A stretch of DNA of 41,610 nt from NCBI GenBank assembly GCA_902536695.1, contig CACAYQ010000008.1, forward strand, positions 1-41,610, written 5' to 3'. The stretch is from an uncultured Bacteroidota bacterium (GTDB lineage Bacteria; Bacteroidota; Bacteroidia; Flavobacteriales_D; Parvicellaceae). Position 1 is the first letter of the stretch; each line of letters begins with the position of its first letter. The notes beneath the pieces are model-generated. The model was not told the DNA's origin and made no database searches. It saw only the letters and a list, made by a program, of their open reading frames with translations. The translations under genes and the position numbers were made by a program. Shown one piece after another: positions 1 to 7,059 of the stretch.

Positions 1-1
1 T

Positions 2-886
2 GAAGGACTAACTACAGGGAGACCTGTAAATCTAAATGGGCTTCAAGTTGGAATTATTACCAACGTATCTTTTGTTTCTGAGATTAATAAAAGTGTAATA
101 GTTTCTTTTGAGTTAAATAATCCAAATCTTACCTCAATTTCTTTAGGTTCAATTATGCAGTTAAATTCAGATCTATTGTCTGGTCCTTATCTAGATATTG
201 TGTGGAATGACACAACAGCTTACTATAACGATCAAGACACTGTTTTATCTACCGTTTCCATGGCCTTAGAAGATCAGATTAACGAAAGGTTACTTCCTTT
301 GGAAAAGAAAACGAATGAATTGATCAGTACAGCTGATTCAGCGATTAAAACTATTGAAGCAATTTTCAGTCGAAACACAGATAATTTAGATGAATCTTTT
401 GATGGAATTAAAAATGCTATAAGAAATTTTGAACGTGTTTCAATAAGAGTCGATACACTCATTAAAAATGAGCGAATTAGAATCAGTACAATTCTTAGCA
501 ATGTGGCTTCAATAACTACCAGTCTAAAAGAAAGTAATGAAGAAATTACTTCTATTTTAAAAAATGTGTCTGAAATTACAGATACATTAACTAATGCCGA
601 TTTAGTAGGAACCATTGAAAACGCAAAATCATCTTTAGAGGAAGTAAATGCCATTTTATATGATGTTCAACATGGTGATGGAACATTGACTCACCTTATT
701 AAAGATTCTACCCTTTATCATCAAGTAGATGATATGTTAATAGAAGCAACACGTTTAATAGAAAATATTAAAACATACCCAAAAAAATATGTTCATTTCA
801 GTATATTTGGTAAAAAAGACAGGCGTATTCTTGATGCTAAAGACGAAAAAGTGCTTAAAAAATTTCTTCGTGATTCATTAAATTGA
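2..886 (+). CDS. MlaD/MCE-family lipid-transport protein, 5' end missing
   Basis: The reading frame is open from the first full codon, so the start lies upstream of the window; 294 residues are visible. The first ~75 residues look like the end of an MCE/MlaD domain: a short G-x-x-V-G-x-I segment (LNGLQVGIITNV), then alternating hydrophobic strands and a closing LLSGPYLDI-like motif. The rest is a long helical, heptad-like stretch rich in Ser/Thr, Ile and Glu, followed by a basic C-terminus (FGKKDRR). In the family, an N-terminal membrane anchor holds a substrate-binding MCE domain in the periplasm and takes part in lipid trafficking between the membranes; here the anchor would be in the missing part. 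The next gene starts 5 bp downstream. An internal ATG at 155 would cut through the MCE domain and is not the true start. Confidence 0.8.
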   Translation, partial: EGLTTGRPVNLNGLQVGIITNVSFVSEINKSVIVSFELNNPNLTSISLGSIMQLNSDLLSGPYLDIVWNDTTAYYNDQDTVLSTVSMALEDQINERLLPLEKKTNELISTADSAIKTIEAIFSRNTDNLDESFDGIKNAIRNFERVSIRVDTLIKNERIRISTILSNVASITTSLKESNEEITSILKNVSEITDTLTNADLVGTIENAKSSLEEVNAILYDVQHGDGTLTHLIKDSTLYHQVDDMLIEATRLIENIKTYPKKYVHFSIFGKKDRRILDAKDEKVLKKFLRDSLN

Positions 887-891
887 TTTGA

Positions 892-2220
892 ATGATTAGT
901 CAAGTGTTTTTTATACTGTTACTTATCATTGGTTTTGGCTTATTTGCTTGGAATATTCAATTCATACGTCAAAACATTAATCTTGGAAAAGATCTTGACA
1001 GATCTGATCAAAAATCCAAAAGATTAAAAACAATGTTGTTAGTTGCTTTTGGTCAACAAAAAATGTTTCAGCGAATTCTTCCTGCCATTTTTCATTTGTT
1101 CATTTATCTTGCCTTTTTACTCACTTCCACTGAACTAATTGAAATTATTGTAGATGGTGTTTTTGGCATACATCGATTTTTTCACCCATATTTGGGTTCG
1201 CTATATACTTTAATTATAAGCACCATAGAGCTTTTGTCAGTTTTAGCTTTTGTGGCTACATTGGTTTTTCTAGCTAGAAGAAATCTATTGAAAGTACCTA
1301 GATTTCAAATGTCGGAAATGTCAGGATGGCCAAAGCTGGATGGGAATATCATTCTGTATTTGGAAATTGTATTATTGATTTGTGTCTTTACCATGAATGG
1401 GGCAGACGAAGCCCTTTATCTCCAAGGTGAATCTCACCTACCTGGAGTGGGTACCTTTGGGTTTTTGGTATCCTCTTTTACAGGGCCATTATTTTTTAAC
1501 TCTTTTGATGTGGAGACGCTTCATGTTTTGGAAAGAATTGGTTGGTGGGGACATATCTTGGTTGTTTTTGCCTTTCTAAATTATTTACCCATATCAAAAC
1601 ATTTCCACATTATTATGGCCTTCCCAAATACATATTACAGTAATCTAAATAATAAGGGTGGGTTAACCAATCTCTCAGCTGTAAAAGAAGAAGTGACCAA
1701 AATGTTTGATCCAAATTTTGACCCTTATGCTGCACCTTCTGATGGCGAGGCAGGAATGCCAGAAAGATTTGGGGCCAAAGATGTAGAAGACTTAACATGG
1801 AAAAATTTAATGGATTCCTACTCATGTACGGAATGTGGAAGGTGTACATCCGCTTGTCCAGCGAACCAAACTGGCAAAAAATTAAGCCCAAGAAAAATTA
1901 TGATGGATACAAGAGATCGTCTAGACGAATTGGGTAGGGCAAAAAGAAAAAATGGTAAAGATTATCATGATGGAAAATCTTTATTAGGCGATTATGTTAG
2001 TGAAGAAGAAATCTGGGCATGTACTTCCTGTAATGCTTGTGTTCAGGAATGTCCTGTTAATATAGATCCATTATCTATCATTATTGACTTGAGAAGATAT
2101 GCTGTTATGGAGGAGTCAAAAGTTCCTTCGGAATTGGCTGGCATGCTAACTAATATTGAAAATAACGGTGCACCATGGCAATTTGCACAAGCAGATCGTT
2201 TTAAATGGGCAGAAGAATAA
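892..2220 (+). CDS. Membrane-bound (Fe-S)-binding oxidoreductase subunit (HdrC/NarI-like fusion)
   Basis: This 442-residue protein has about five hydrophobic membrane segments in its first ~240 residues, with histidines typical of a NarI-like cytochrome b part. A soluble domain follows with two [4Fe-4S] motifs: C312-x2-C315-x2-C318-x3-C322 and C377-x2-C380-x2-C383-x3-C387, each followed by Pro. This layout matches HdrC-type electron-transfer subunits joined to a quinone-reactive membrane domain. The CCG-domain partner begins 4 bp downstream, so the two probably form one complex that moves electrons between a soluble donor (possibly electron-transfer flavoprotein) and menaquinone. The family call is strong. 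The donor is inferred, because no Etf or acyl-CoA dehydrogenase gene is in view. Confidence 0.88.
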   Translation: MISQVFFILLLIIGFGLFAWNIQFIRQNINLGKDLDRSDQKSKRLKTMLLVAFGQQKMFQRILPAIFHLFIYLAFLLTSTELIEIIVDGVFGIHRFFHPYLGSLYTLIISTIELLSVLAFVATLVFLARRNLLKVPRFQMSEMSGWPKLDGNIILYLEIVLLICVFTMNGADEALYLQGESHLPGVGTFGFLVSSFTGPLFFNSFDVETLHVLERIGWWGHILVVFAFLNYLPISKHFHIIMAFPNTYYSNLNNKGGLTNLSAVKEEVTKMFDPNFDPYAAPSDGEAGMPERFGAKDVEDLTWKNLMDSYSCTECGRCTSACPANQTGKKLSPRKIMMDTRDRLDELGRAKRKNGKDYHDGKSLLGDYVSEEEIWACTSCNACVQECPVNIDPLSIIIDLRRYAVMEESKVPSELAGMLTNIENNGAPWQFAQADRFKWAEE

Positions 2221-2224
2221 AATT

Positions 2225-3016
2225 ATGTCAACATTAAAAGTACCAACTGTAGCTGAAATGGTAGCTAGAAATGAACAACCTGATATTTTATTTTGGGTTG
2301 GTTGCTCTGGAAGTTTTGATGATAGAGCTAAAAAAATTACCAAGGCCATTGTCAAAATTTTGAATTATTGTAATGTAAAGTTTGCTGTACTTGGTGCAGA
2401 AGAGTCCTGTACGGGTGATCCAGCAAAGAGGGCTGGTAATGAATTTTCATTTATGATGCAGGCTATTCAAAATATAGAATTATTAAATGGATATCAAATT
2501 AAAAAAATTGTCACCGGTTGTCCACATTGCTTTAACACACTTAAAAATGAATATCCAGAACTTGGTGGAGATTTTGAAGTGATACATCACACACAGCTTA
2601 TAAATCAATTGATTAGAGAAGGTAAACTGCTACTTAAAGAGGGAGGCTCATTTAATGGAAAGAAAATCACATTTCATGACCCATGTTATTTGGGAAGAGC
2701 CAATGGTGTATATGAAATACCAAGAAATGTACTAAAAAAACTGGATGCAGAACTTCAAGAAATGAAAAGATCAAAAGCAAAAGGTCTTTGTTGTGGAGCA
2801 GGCGGAGCACAAATGTTTAAAGAAGCAGAAAGCGGTGATAAAGAAGTTAACATTGAAAGAACGGAAGATGCTTTAGAAGTTAAACCTGATGTCATTGCTA
2901 CAGGTTGTCCATTTTGTAATACCATGATGACAGATGGGGTGAAATATTTTGAAAAAGAAAATGAAATAGAAGTAAAGGATATTGCAGAATTAATTGCGAA
3001 TGCTGCTGATCTATGA
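2225..3016 (+). CDS. CCG-domain (HdrB-like) Fe-S oxidoreductase subunit
   Basis: This is a 263-residue protein with two cysteine-rich CCG (DUF224-type) modules. The first carries C27, C62 and C99-x2-C102; the second carries C154, the adjacent pair C189-C190 in LCCGAGGA, and C228-x2-C231. In heterodisulfide reductase HdrB/HdrD such modules bind the noncubane Fe-S centre, and related proteins serve lactate utilisation and ETF:quinone oxidoreduction. I chose the ATG at 2225, just after the stop of the membrane Fe-S gene; an in-frame start at 2156 would overlap that gene by 65 bp and add a non-conserved extension. The gene overlaps the next one by 4 bp (ATGA), which suggests translational coupling. 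Confidence 0.88.
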   Translation: MSTLKVPTVAEMVARNEQPDILFWVGCSGSFDDRAKKITKAIVKILNYCNVKFAVLGAEESCTGDPAKRAGNEFSFMMQAIQNIELLNGYQIKKIVTGCPHCFNTLKNEYPELGGDFEVIHHTQLINQLIREGKLLLKEGGSFNGKKITFHDPCYLGRANGVYEIPRNVLKKLDAELQEMKRSKAKGLCCGAGGAQMFKEAESGDKEVNIERTEDALEVKPDVIATGCPFCNTMMTDGVKYFEKENEIEVKDIAELIANAADL

Positions 3017-3468
3017 TTTTTAATCACTTCTCTTCTGATTCTAGAGTCTGGTTATTTATTGCGAACCAGAAACTTAGCCCATCTCAGTGCGAACTACTTC
3101 ATTCTCAATTTTCTAATTTTTGTGAAACATGGAAATCCCATGGTACACCTCTTCATGGTGAAATAAAATGTATTCATGATCAACTTATTGTATTTGGCGT
3201 CAATCAACAGAATCTATGCGGCAGATCAGTGGATGCATTGGTTCGATTTGTAAGAGAGACGGAAGGTTCTTTGGGTTTAGATTTGTTAAATAGAAATAGA
3301 ATGGGATACTTAAAAAACGATGTATTCAATCCCTTTCTCTTTCGCGAAATTAAAAATCTTAAAATAAATGGTTCTATTAGTTCAACTGCAATGATTACAA
3401 ATAATTTTATTGAGAAGAATGGCGAGGATTTATTTATTCCTTTAGATCAATCTCCATTTAGAGATTGA
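3013..3468 (+). CDS. Conserved Bacteroidota protein of unknown function
   Basis: This 151-residue soluble protein has no signal peptide. It opens with a short segment leading to S-R-V-W-L-F-x-A-N, followed by a helical stretch and then a C-G-R-S-V-D-A-x-V-R-F-V motif. This pattern resembles a small family common in Bacteroidota that databases often label 'ABC transporter ATPase', although it has no Walker A, Walker B or ABC signature; that label should not be carried over. The start overlaps the stop of the CCG-domain gene (ATGA), so it is likely cotranscribed with the Fe-S pair and might serve its assembly or function, which is inference. Its 3' end overlaps the convergent OstA-like gene by 22 bp. 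Confidence 0.8.
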   Translation: MIFNHFSSDSRVWLFIANQKLSPSQCELLHSQFSNFCETWKSHGTPLHGEIKCIHDQLIVFGVNQQNLCGRSVDALVRFVRETEGSLGLDLLNRNRMGYLKNDVFNPFLFREIKNLKINGSISSTAMITNNFIEKNGEDLFIPLDQSPFRD

Positions 3469-4946
3469 ATCTTAAGTTGATACGACTTCTTTTCGTGTAA
3501 CACGAATCCGTCAAGAAATAAGGATTCACTCACTTGATCTATAGGAATGGTGATGCCCTTCGGATTACTTAAAAATGAAATTTGTTTTATTCTATTTTCA
3601 TCAACGTATATATTCATCCTTTCGCAGTTCACCTTGTTAAATTCCTTTATACTTTTTTTAATTTCATCATCTGAAAAGTAAATGACCTCTCCACTTTCTT
3701 TGATATGGAGTAAATTTAATTTGTTTTGTTTAAAATATCCACTTAGTTCCTGTCCTTTTATCTGATCATAATGAATGCTATCTTTTTTTGTGATTATCAT
3801 ACCATTATTCTCTATGTCCATACTGTAAACCACCCCTTTGAAGGTTTTAAATACAATTTCTTCCCCTGTTATTTGGTTACTATCAATCCAAATAATGGGA
3901 TTTACAATACATTTCATTAATGAGTCATATTCATTGATATAAATGGAATCACAATCACCTTCAATTTGAGTGCCTTTTATTACTACATTTTTGAAACAAA
4001 ACGTTTTTTTAGAAGTGCTATCATGTACATGAATAAATTGGTCAGCATAAACATGTATAGTATCTATTGAGTCGTACTGGGTCATTATAGCATGCTCCCA
4101 AATTCTTGCAGAATCCTTATTTTCATTATGGTATCCATATTGACCAATAATTACAGTTTGGCTACTATCATCAATAATTTTAACTTCTCCTTTTGCAAAT
4201 GCTTCTCCTTTTTGTTCTTGGTAGAAAATACTATCGGAATAGAATTGATAATTTTTGGAATCAATAACTATATTTCCTTTGAGAGATGAAGTTTGATTAT
4301 TGTTGTCAAACCACCCTTTACTACATGAAATAGTAGAGTTTCTAGATTTAATTTTTGTGTCACCAATGATATTAGTCTTTTCAGTTTCGGTGTGATAAAC
4401 GAGCGTATCTGAAAAAATTTGGTAGTCAATATGCTCTAACCTTACATTTTTTTTAAAAAATAAAATCTTATTTATAGAATTAAATCTACCTACTTTACTA
4501 TTTATGGTGTAATTTTTACCATGATGTTTAATTATACCTCCATCATCATAATAGGCATAATTATTATTTTGATCATAGATCAGTGAGTTTGCATTCAAAA
4601 GAATTTGATTGGTAATTAATTTTACATTTCCATATAAAAATGCTTTTTCTTCATTTCCAAAATAATGCAAGCTATCTCCGTAAAGCTTCATACTATCATT
4701 CTCTACAATTTTAATATTTGAATAGGCTATAAATGAGTTATTTCCTCTATCATAGGTAGCACTATCACAATACATAACTGAGTTATTATGTTTAAAAACT
4801 ACTTGATTCCACAGTATGAGTATACTCTTGTCTTTTTTGGTGATCCCTTTACTTTGTTTTGAACTAAAGTTGATCTTTTTAGTTTTAGACTGGGAATAAG
4901 ATGAAATAAAAATACAAAAACATAATATGATGCTTAAAACTCTCAT
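3447..4946 (-). CDS. OstA-like (LptA/LptD N-terminal-type) outer-membrane biogenesis protein
   Basis: This 499-residue protein has a clear N-terminal signal peptide (hydrophobic VLSIILCFCIFISS, then a polar region). Its body consists of repeated short beta-strand units of the form 'YCDSATYDRG', 'LYGDSLHYFG' and 'FSDTLVYHT', typical of the OstA/LptA beta-jellyroll fold that forms a lipopolysaccharide-binding groove across the periplasm. It is much longer than E. coli LptA (~185 aa), as expected for Bacteroidota OstA-like proteins, which carry many more repeats. It lies 38 bp downstream of purA on the same strand and ends inside the 3' end of the convergent gene. The likely role is LPS or other lipid transport to the outer membrane; the exact substrate is not shown by sequence. 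Confidence 0.85.
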   Translation of the reverse strand: MRVLSIILCFCIFISSYSQSKTKKINFSSKQSKGITKKDKSILILWNQVVFKHNNSVMYCDSATYDRGNNSFIAYSNIKIVENDSMKLYGDSLHYFGNEEKAFLYGNVKLITNQILLNANSLIYDQNNNYAYYDDGGIIKHHGKNYTINSKVGRFNSINKILFFKKNVRLEHIDYQIFSDTLVYHTETEKTNIIGDTKIKSRNSTISCSKGWFDNNNQTSSLKGNIVIDSKNYQFYSDSIFYQEQKGEAFAKGEVKIIDDSSQTVIIGQYGYHNENKDSARIWEHAIMTQYDSIDTIHVYADQFIHVHDSTSKKTFCFKNVVIKGTQIEGDCDSIYINEYDSLMKCIVNPIIWIDSNQITGEEIVFKTFKGVVYSMDIENNGMIITKKDSIHYDQIKGQELSGYFKQNKLNLLHIKESGEVIYFSDDEIKKSIKEFNKVNCERMNIYVDENRIKQISFLSNPKGITIPIDQVSESLFLDGFVLHEKKSYQLKIQSLNGD

Positions 4947-4984
4947 ACCTTTTGAAACGGATCTTATTTTAAATAATTATACGA

Positions 4985-6241
4985 CTACCTCACAATAGTC
5001 TCCGATCGATTTGGTCCCACGGAAATAATTTTGATCGGTACCTCTAGTTCTTCTTCCAAAAATTGGATATAATTTAATAATGCTAATGGAAGATTGTCTT
5101 TGTCCTTAAGTTTGGTAATATCTGTATTCCAACCTTGAAAATTTCTATATACAGGTTTAGTATTCTCAGATATTTCAAACGGAAAATAGTTGAATTTTTC
5201 TTCTCCTATTTGGTAGTGTGTACAAACCTGAATTTCATCAAAACTATCTAAGACATCGGCTTTCATCATACATAATTCCGTAACACCATTGATCATGATG
5301 GAGTATTTCAAAGCAGGTAAATCTAGCCATCCACATCTTCTTTCTCTTCCTGTTGTTGCACCATATTCATGACCAATATCCCTCATTTTTGTTCCCACTT
5401 CATCATTAAGTTCAGTTGGAAAAGGACCACTACCCACTCTAGTGCAATAGGCTTTAAATATTCCTATTATTCTTTCTAATTTGTTAGGAGCTACTCCCAT
5501 ACCTGTGCATGTTCCCGCAGAGATGGTATTGCTTGATGTTACGAAAGGGTAGGTGCCAAAATCAATGTCCAAAAGAGTTCCTTGAGCTCCTTCTGCAAGT
5601 ACTTTTTTCCCTTCTTTGATGGCATTATTAAGATAATGTTCACTATCTATATGCTGGAATCTTTTAAGAAATTCTATACTTGATAAAAAGTCAACTTCTA
5701 AGTTATTATAATCGTTATCAATTTCATCGAGAAGCTGAAAGTGCTTTTCTCTGAGCCTTTCAAATCTAGTCTTAAAGTTTTGACTTGAAATATCTCCAAT
5801 CCGAAGACCGTTTCTGCCTGTTTTATCCATATACGTAGGGCCTATACCTTTAAGTGTTGAGCCTATCTTACGTTTTCCTTTTGCTTTTTCTGATGCCCTG
5901 TCCAACAATTTGTGAGTAGGTAAAATTAAATGTGCTTTTTTAGAAATGAATAATTTTTGAACTACGTCTACATTTAGCTTTTCTAATTCTTCAATTTCCT
6001 TTTTTAAAATTATTGGATCTATTACTACACCATTGCCTATGATATTAACTACATTATTTCTAAAAATTCCAGAAGGAATGGTGTGCAGTACATGTTTAAT
6101 TCCTTCAAATTCTAAGGTATGGCCTGCATTTGGTCCACCCTGAAATCTTGCAATGATGTCGTAGTCAGGTGTCAATACATCTACGATTTTACCTTTACCC
6201 TCATCACCCCATTGAAGGCCTAATAGTACGTCAGCTCCCAT
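4985..6241 (-). CDS. purA: Adenylosuccinate synthetase
   Basis: This 418-residue protein joins IMP and aspartate with GTP to make adenylosuccinate, the first committed step to AMP. The start carries the family P-loop region GLQWGDEGKGK, followed by the FQGGPNAGHT segment. Further hallmarks are the G-P-x-Y-x-D-K region near residue 135, EGAQGTLLD with its Asp, the switch TGRERRCGWLD, and a C-terminal SVGPNRSETI. Length matches the family (~420-430). The start ATG lies inside the last codons of the upstream STAS gene (11-bp overlap), so the two are probably translated from one message. Order with fur and relA/spoT upstream is seen in other Bacteroidota. Confidence 0.97.
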   Translation of the reverse strand: MGADVLLGLQWGDEGKGKIVDVLTPDYDIIARFQGGPNAGHTLEFEGIKHVLHTIPSGIFRNNVVNIIGNGVVIDPIILKKEIEELEKLNVDVVQKLFISKKAHLILPTHKLLDRASEKAKGKRKIGSTLKGIGPTYMDKTGRNGLRIGDISSQNFKTRFERLREKHFQLLDEIDNDYNNLEVDFLSSIEFLKRFQHIDSEHYLNNAIKEGKKVLAEGAQGTLLDIDFGTYPFVTSSNTISAGTCTGMGVAPNKLERIIGIFKAYCTRVGSGPFPTELNDEVGTKMRDIGHEYGATTGRERRCGWLDLPALKYSIMINGVTELCMMKADVLDSFDEIQVCTHYQIGEEKFNYFPFEISENTKPVYRNFQGWNTDITKLKDKDNLPLALLNYIQFLEEELEVPIKIISVGPNRSETIVR

Positions 6242-6590
6242 AACTCATCTTCTTTTTAAAATCACTAAGATTTTTAGTTTCTTGTTTTATTGTAAAAATG
6301 GTATTTAATTTTGTGGTAATTAATAAAGCATCTATGCTGCTGTTAATATTACATAGATAAGTATCACCTCCATGGTTTCTTGTAGTTGAAAGAATCTTTA
6401 ATAGCTGATTAAATCCAGAACTATTTATGTAATTTAAATGTTGCATATTTATGACAGCTGTATTGCAGTTCTGATTAATAAGCGATACCGTTTTTTCCAT
6501 AAATTCCTTTGCATCATCCTCCATGATCAGTTTCCCAATTAAATCTACCCATACGTAGGGCCCTTCTTGTTCAACAGAAGATTTAAACAT
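6231..6590 (-). CDS. STAS-domain protein (anti-sigma factor antagonist type)
   Basis: This 119-residue protein consists of a single STAS domain. The conserved region N-S-S-G-F-N-Q-L-L at about residue 55 contains the serine that is phosphorylated in SpoIIAA/RsbV-type antagonists, preceded by the hydrophobic strand NTAVINM. Such proteins normally switch partners with a serine kinase/anti-sigma factor; no kinase or phosphatase partner is in this window. It overlaps purA by 11 bp and touches the Fur-family gene at one base, so it is embedded in the relA-fur-purA transcript. The domain call is firm; a regulatory role is inferred from the family. Confidence 0.82.
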   Translation of the reverse strand: MFKSSVEQEGPYVWVDLIGKLIMEDDAKEFMEKTVSLINQNCNTAVINMQHLNYINSSGFNQLLKILSTTRNHGGDTYLCNINSSIDALLITTKLNTIFTIKQETKNLSDFKKKMSYGS

Positions 6591-7039
6591 TATTCCTTCT
6601 TTTTACCATAAAAATAGAGTTTATGATCATTGATCTCTACATTATAAATTTCTTCAATAGTCTTTCTAATATTTTGGATTCTTGGGTCACAGAACTCAAT
6701 TACTTCTCCATCGTTAAGGATAAGATGATCATGTTGTTTGAATTCAAATGACTTTTCAAAATTAGAGCTATTTTGACCAAACTGATGTTTTTTAATCAAC
6801 TCGCAGTCCAATAAAAGATCTATTGTATTATAAAGTGTAGCTCTGCTAACTCTATAGTTTTTTTCTTTCATTTTAATATACAATTCTTCAATATCGAAAT
6901 GTCCTTTTATAGCGTAGATTTCTGCAAGAATGGCGAATCTCTCAGGTGTTTTTCTGTGCCCTTTTTCATTTAAGTAGCCTAAAAAGACTTCTCTCACTCT
7001 TTCTTGTATGTCTGAAACGTTTTCCAAAATATTTGACAA
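6590..7039 (-). CDS. Fur-family transcriptional regulator without the CxxC structural zinc motif
   Basis: This 149-residue protein has the winged-helix layout of Fur proteins: residues ~25-85 include [22 protein letters not shown] and the recognition-helix segment [12 protein letters not shown]. The C-terminal dimerisation half keeps the metal-site residues HDH (near residue 110), the Glu in VIEF, and NDH near the C-terminus. Where most Fur/PerR/Zur proteins have Cys-x-x-Cys-Gly just after HDH, this one reads LILNDGE, so the structural zinc cysteines are absent; the only nearby Cys is in EFCDP. I checked this on the DNA (around 6690-6740). It lies between relA/spoT and the STAS-purA pair. Which metal or signal it senses cannot be told. 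Confidence 0.9.
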   Translation of the reverse strand: MSNILENVSDIQERVREVFLGYLNEKGHRKTPERFAILAEIYAIKGHFDIEELYIKMKEKNYRVSRATLYNTIDLLLDCELIKKHQFGQNSSNFEKSFEFKQHDHLILNDGEVIEFCDPRIQNIRKTIEEIYNVEINDHKLYFYGKKKE

Positions 7040-7059
7040 AAATAGAATTTAATTGGTTA

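Noticed and set aside
274-654. Minus-strand ORF of 126 codons inside the MlaD-like gene
   Set aside because: It is the antisense shadow of a helical coding region; the plus strand carries a recognisable MCE remainder and long coiled region.
1613-1891. Minus-strand ORF of 92 codons opposite the Fe-S gene
   Set aside because: It covers the conserved cysteine motif region of the plus-strand gene and shows no protein-like features of its own.
2156-2224. Upstream in-frame start for the CCG-domain protein
   Set aside because: It would overlap the membrane Fe-S gene by 65 bp and add residues without family likeness; the ATG at 2225 sits in the usual short gap.
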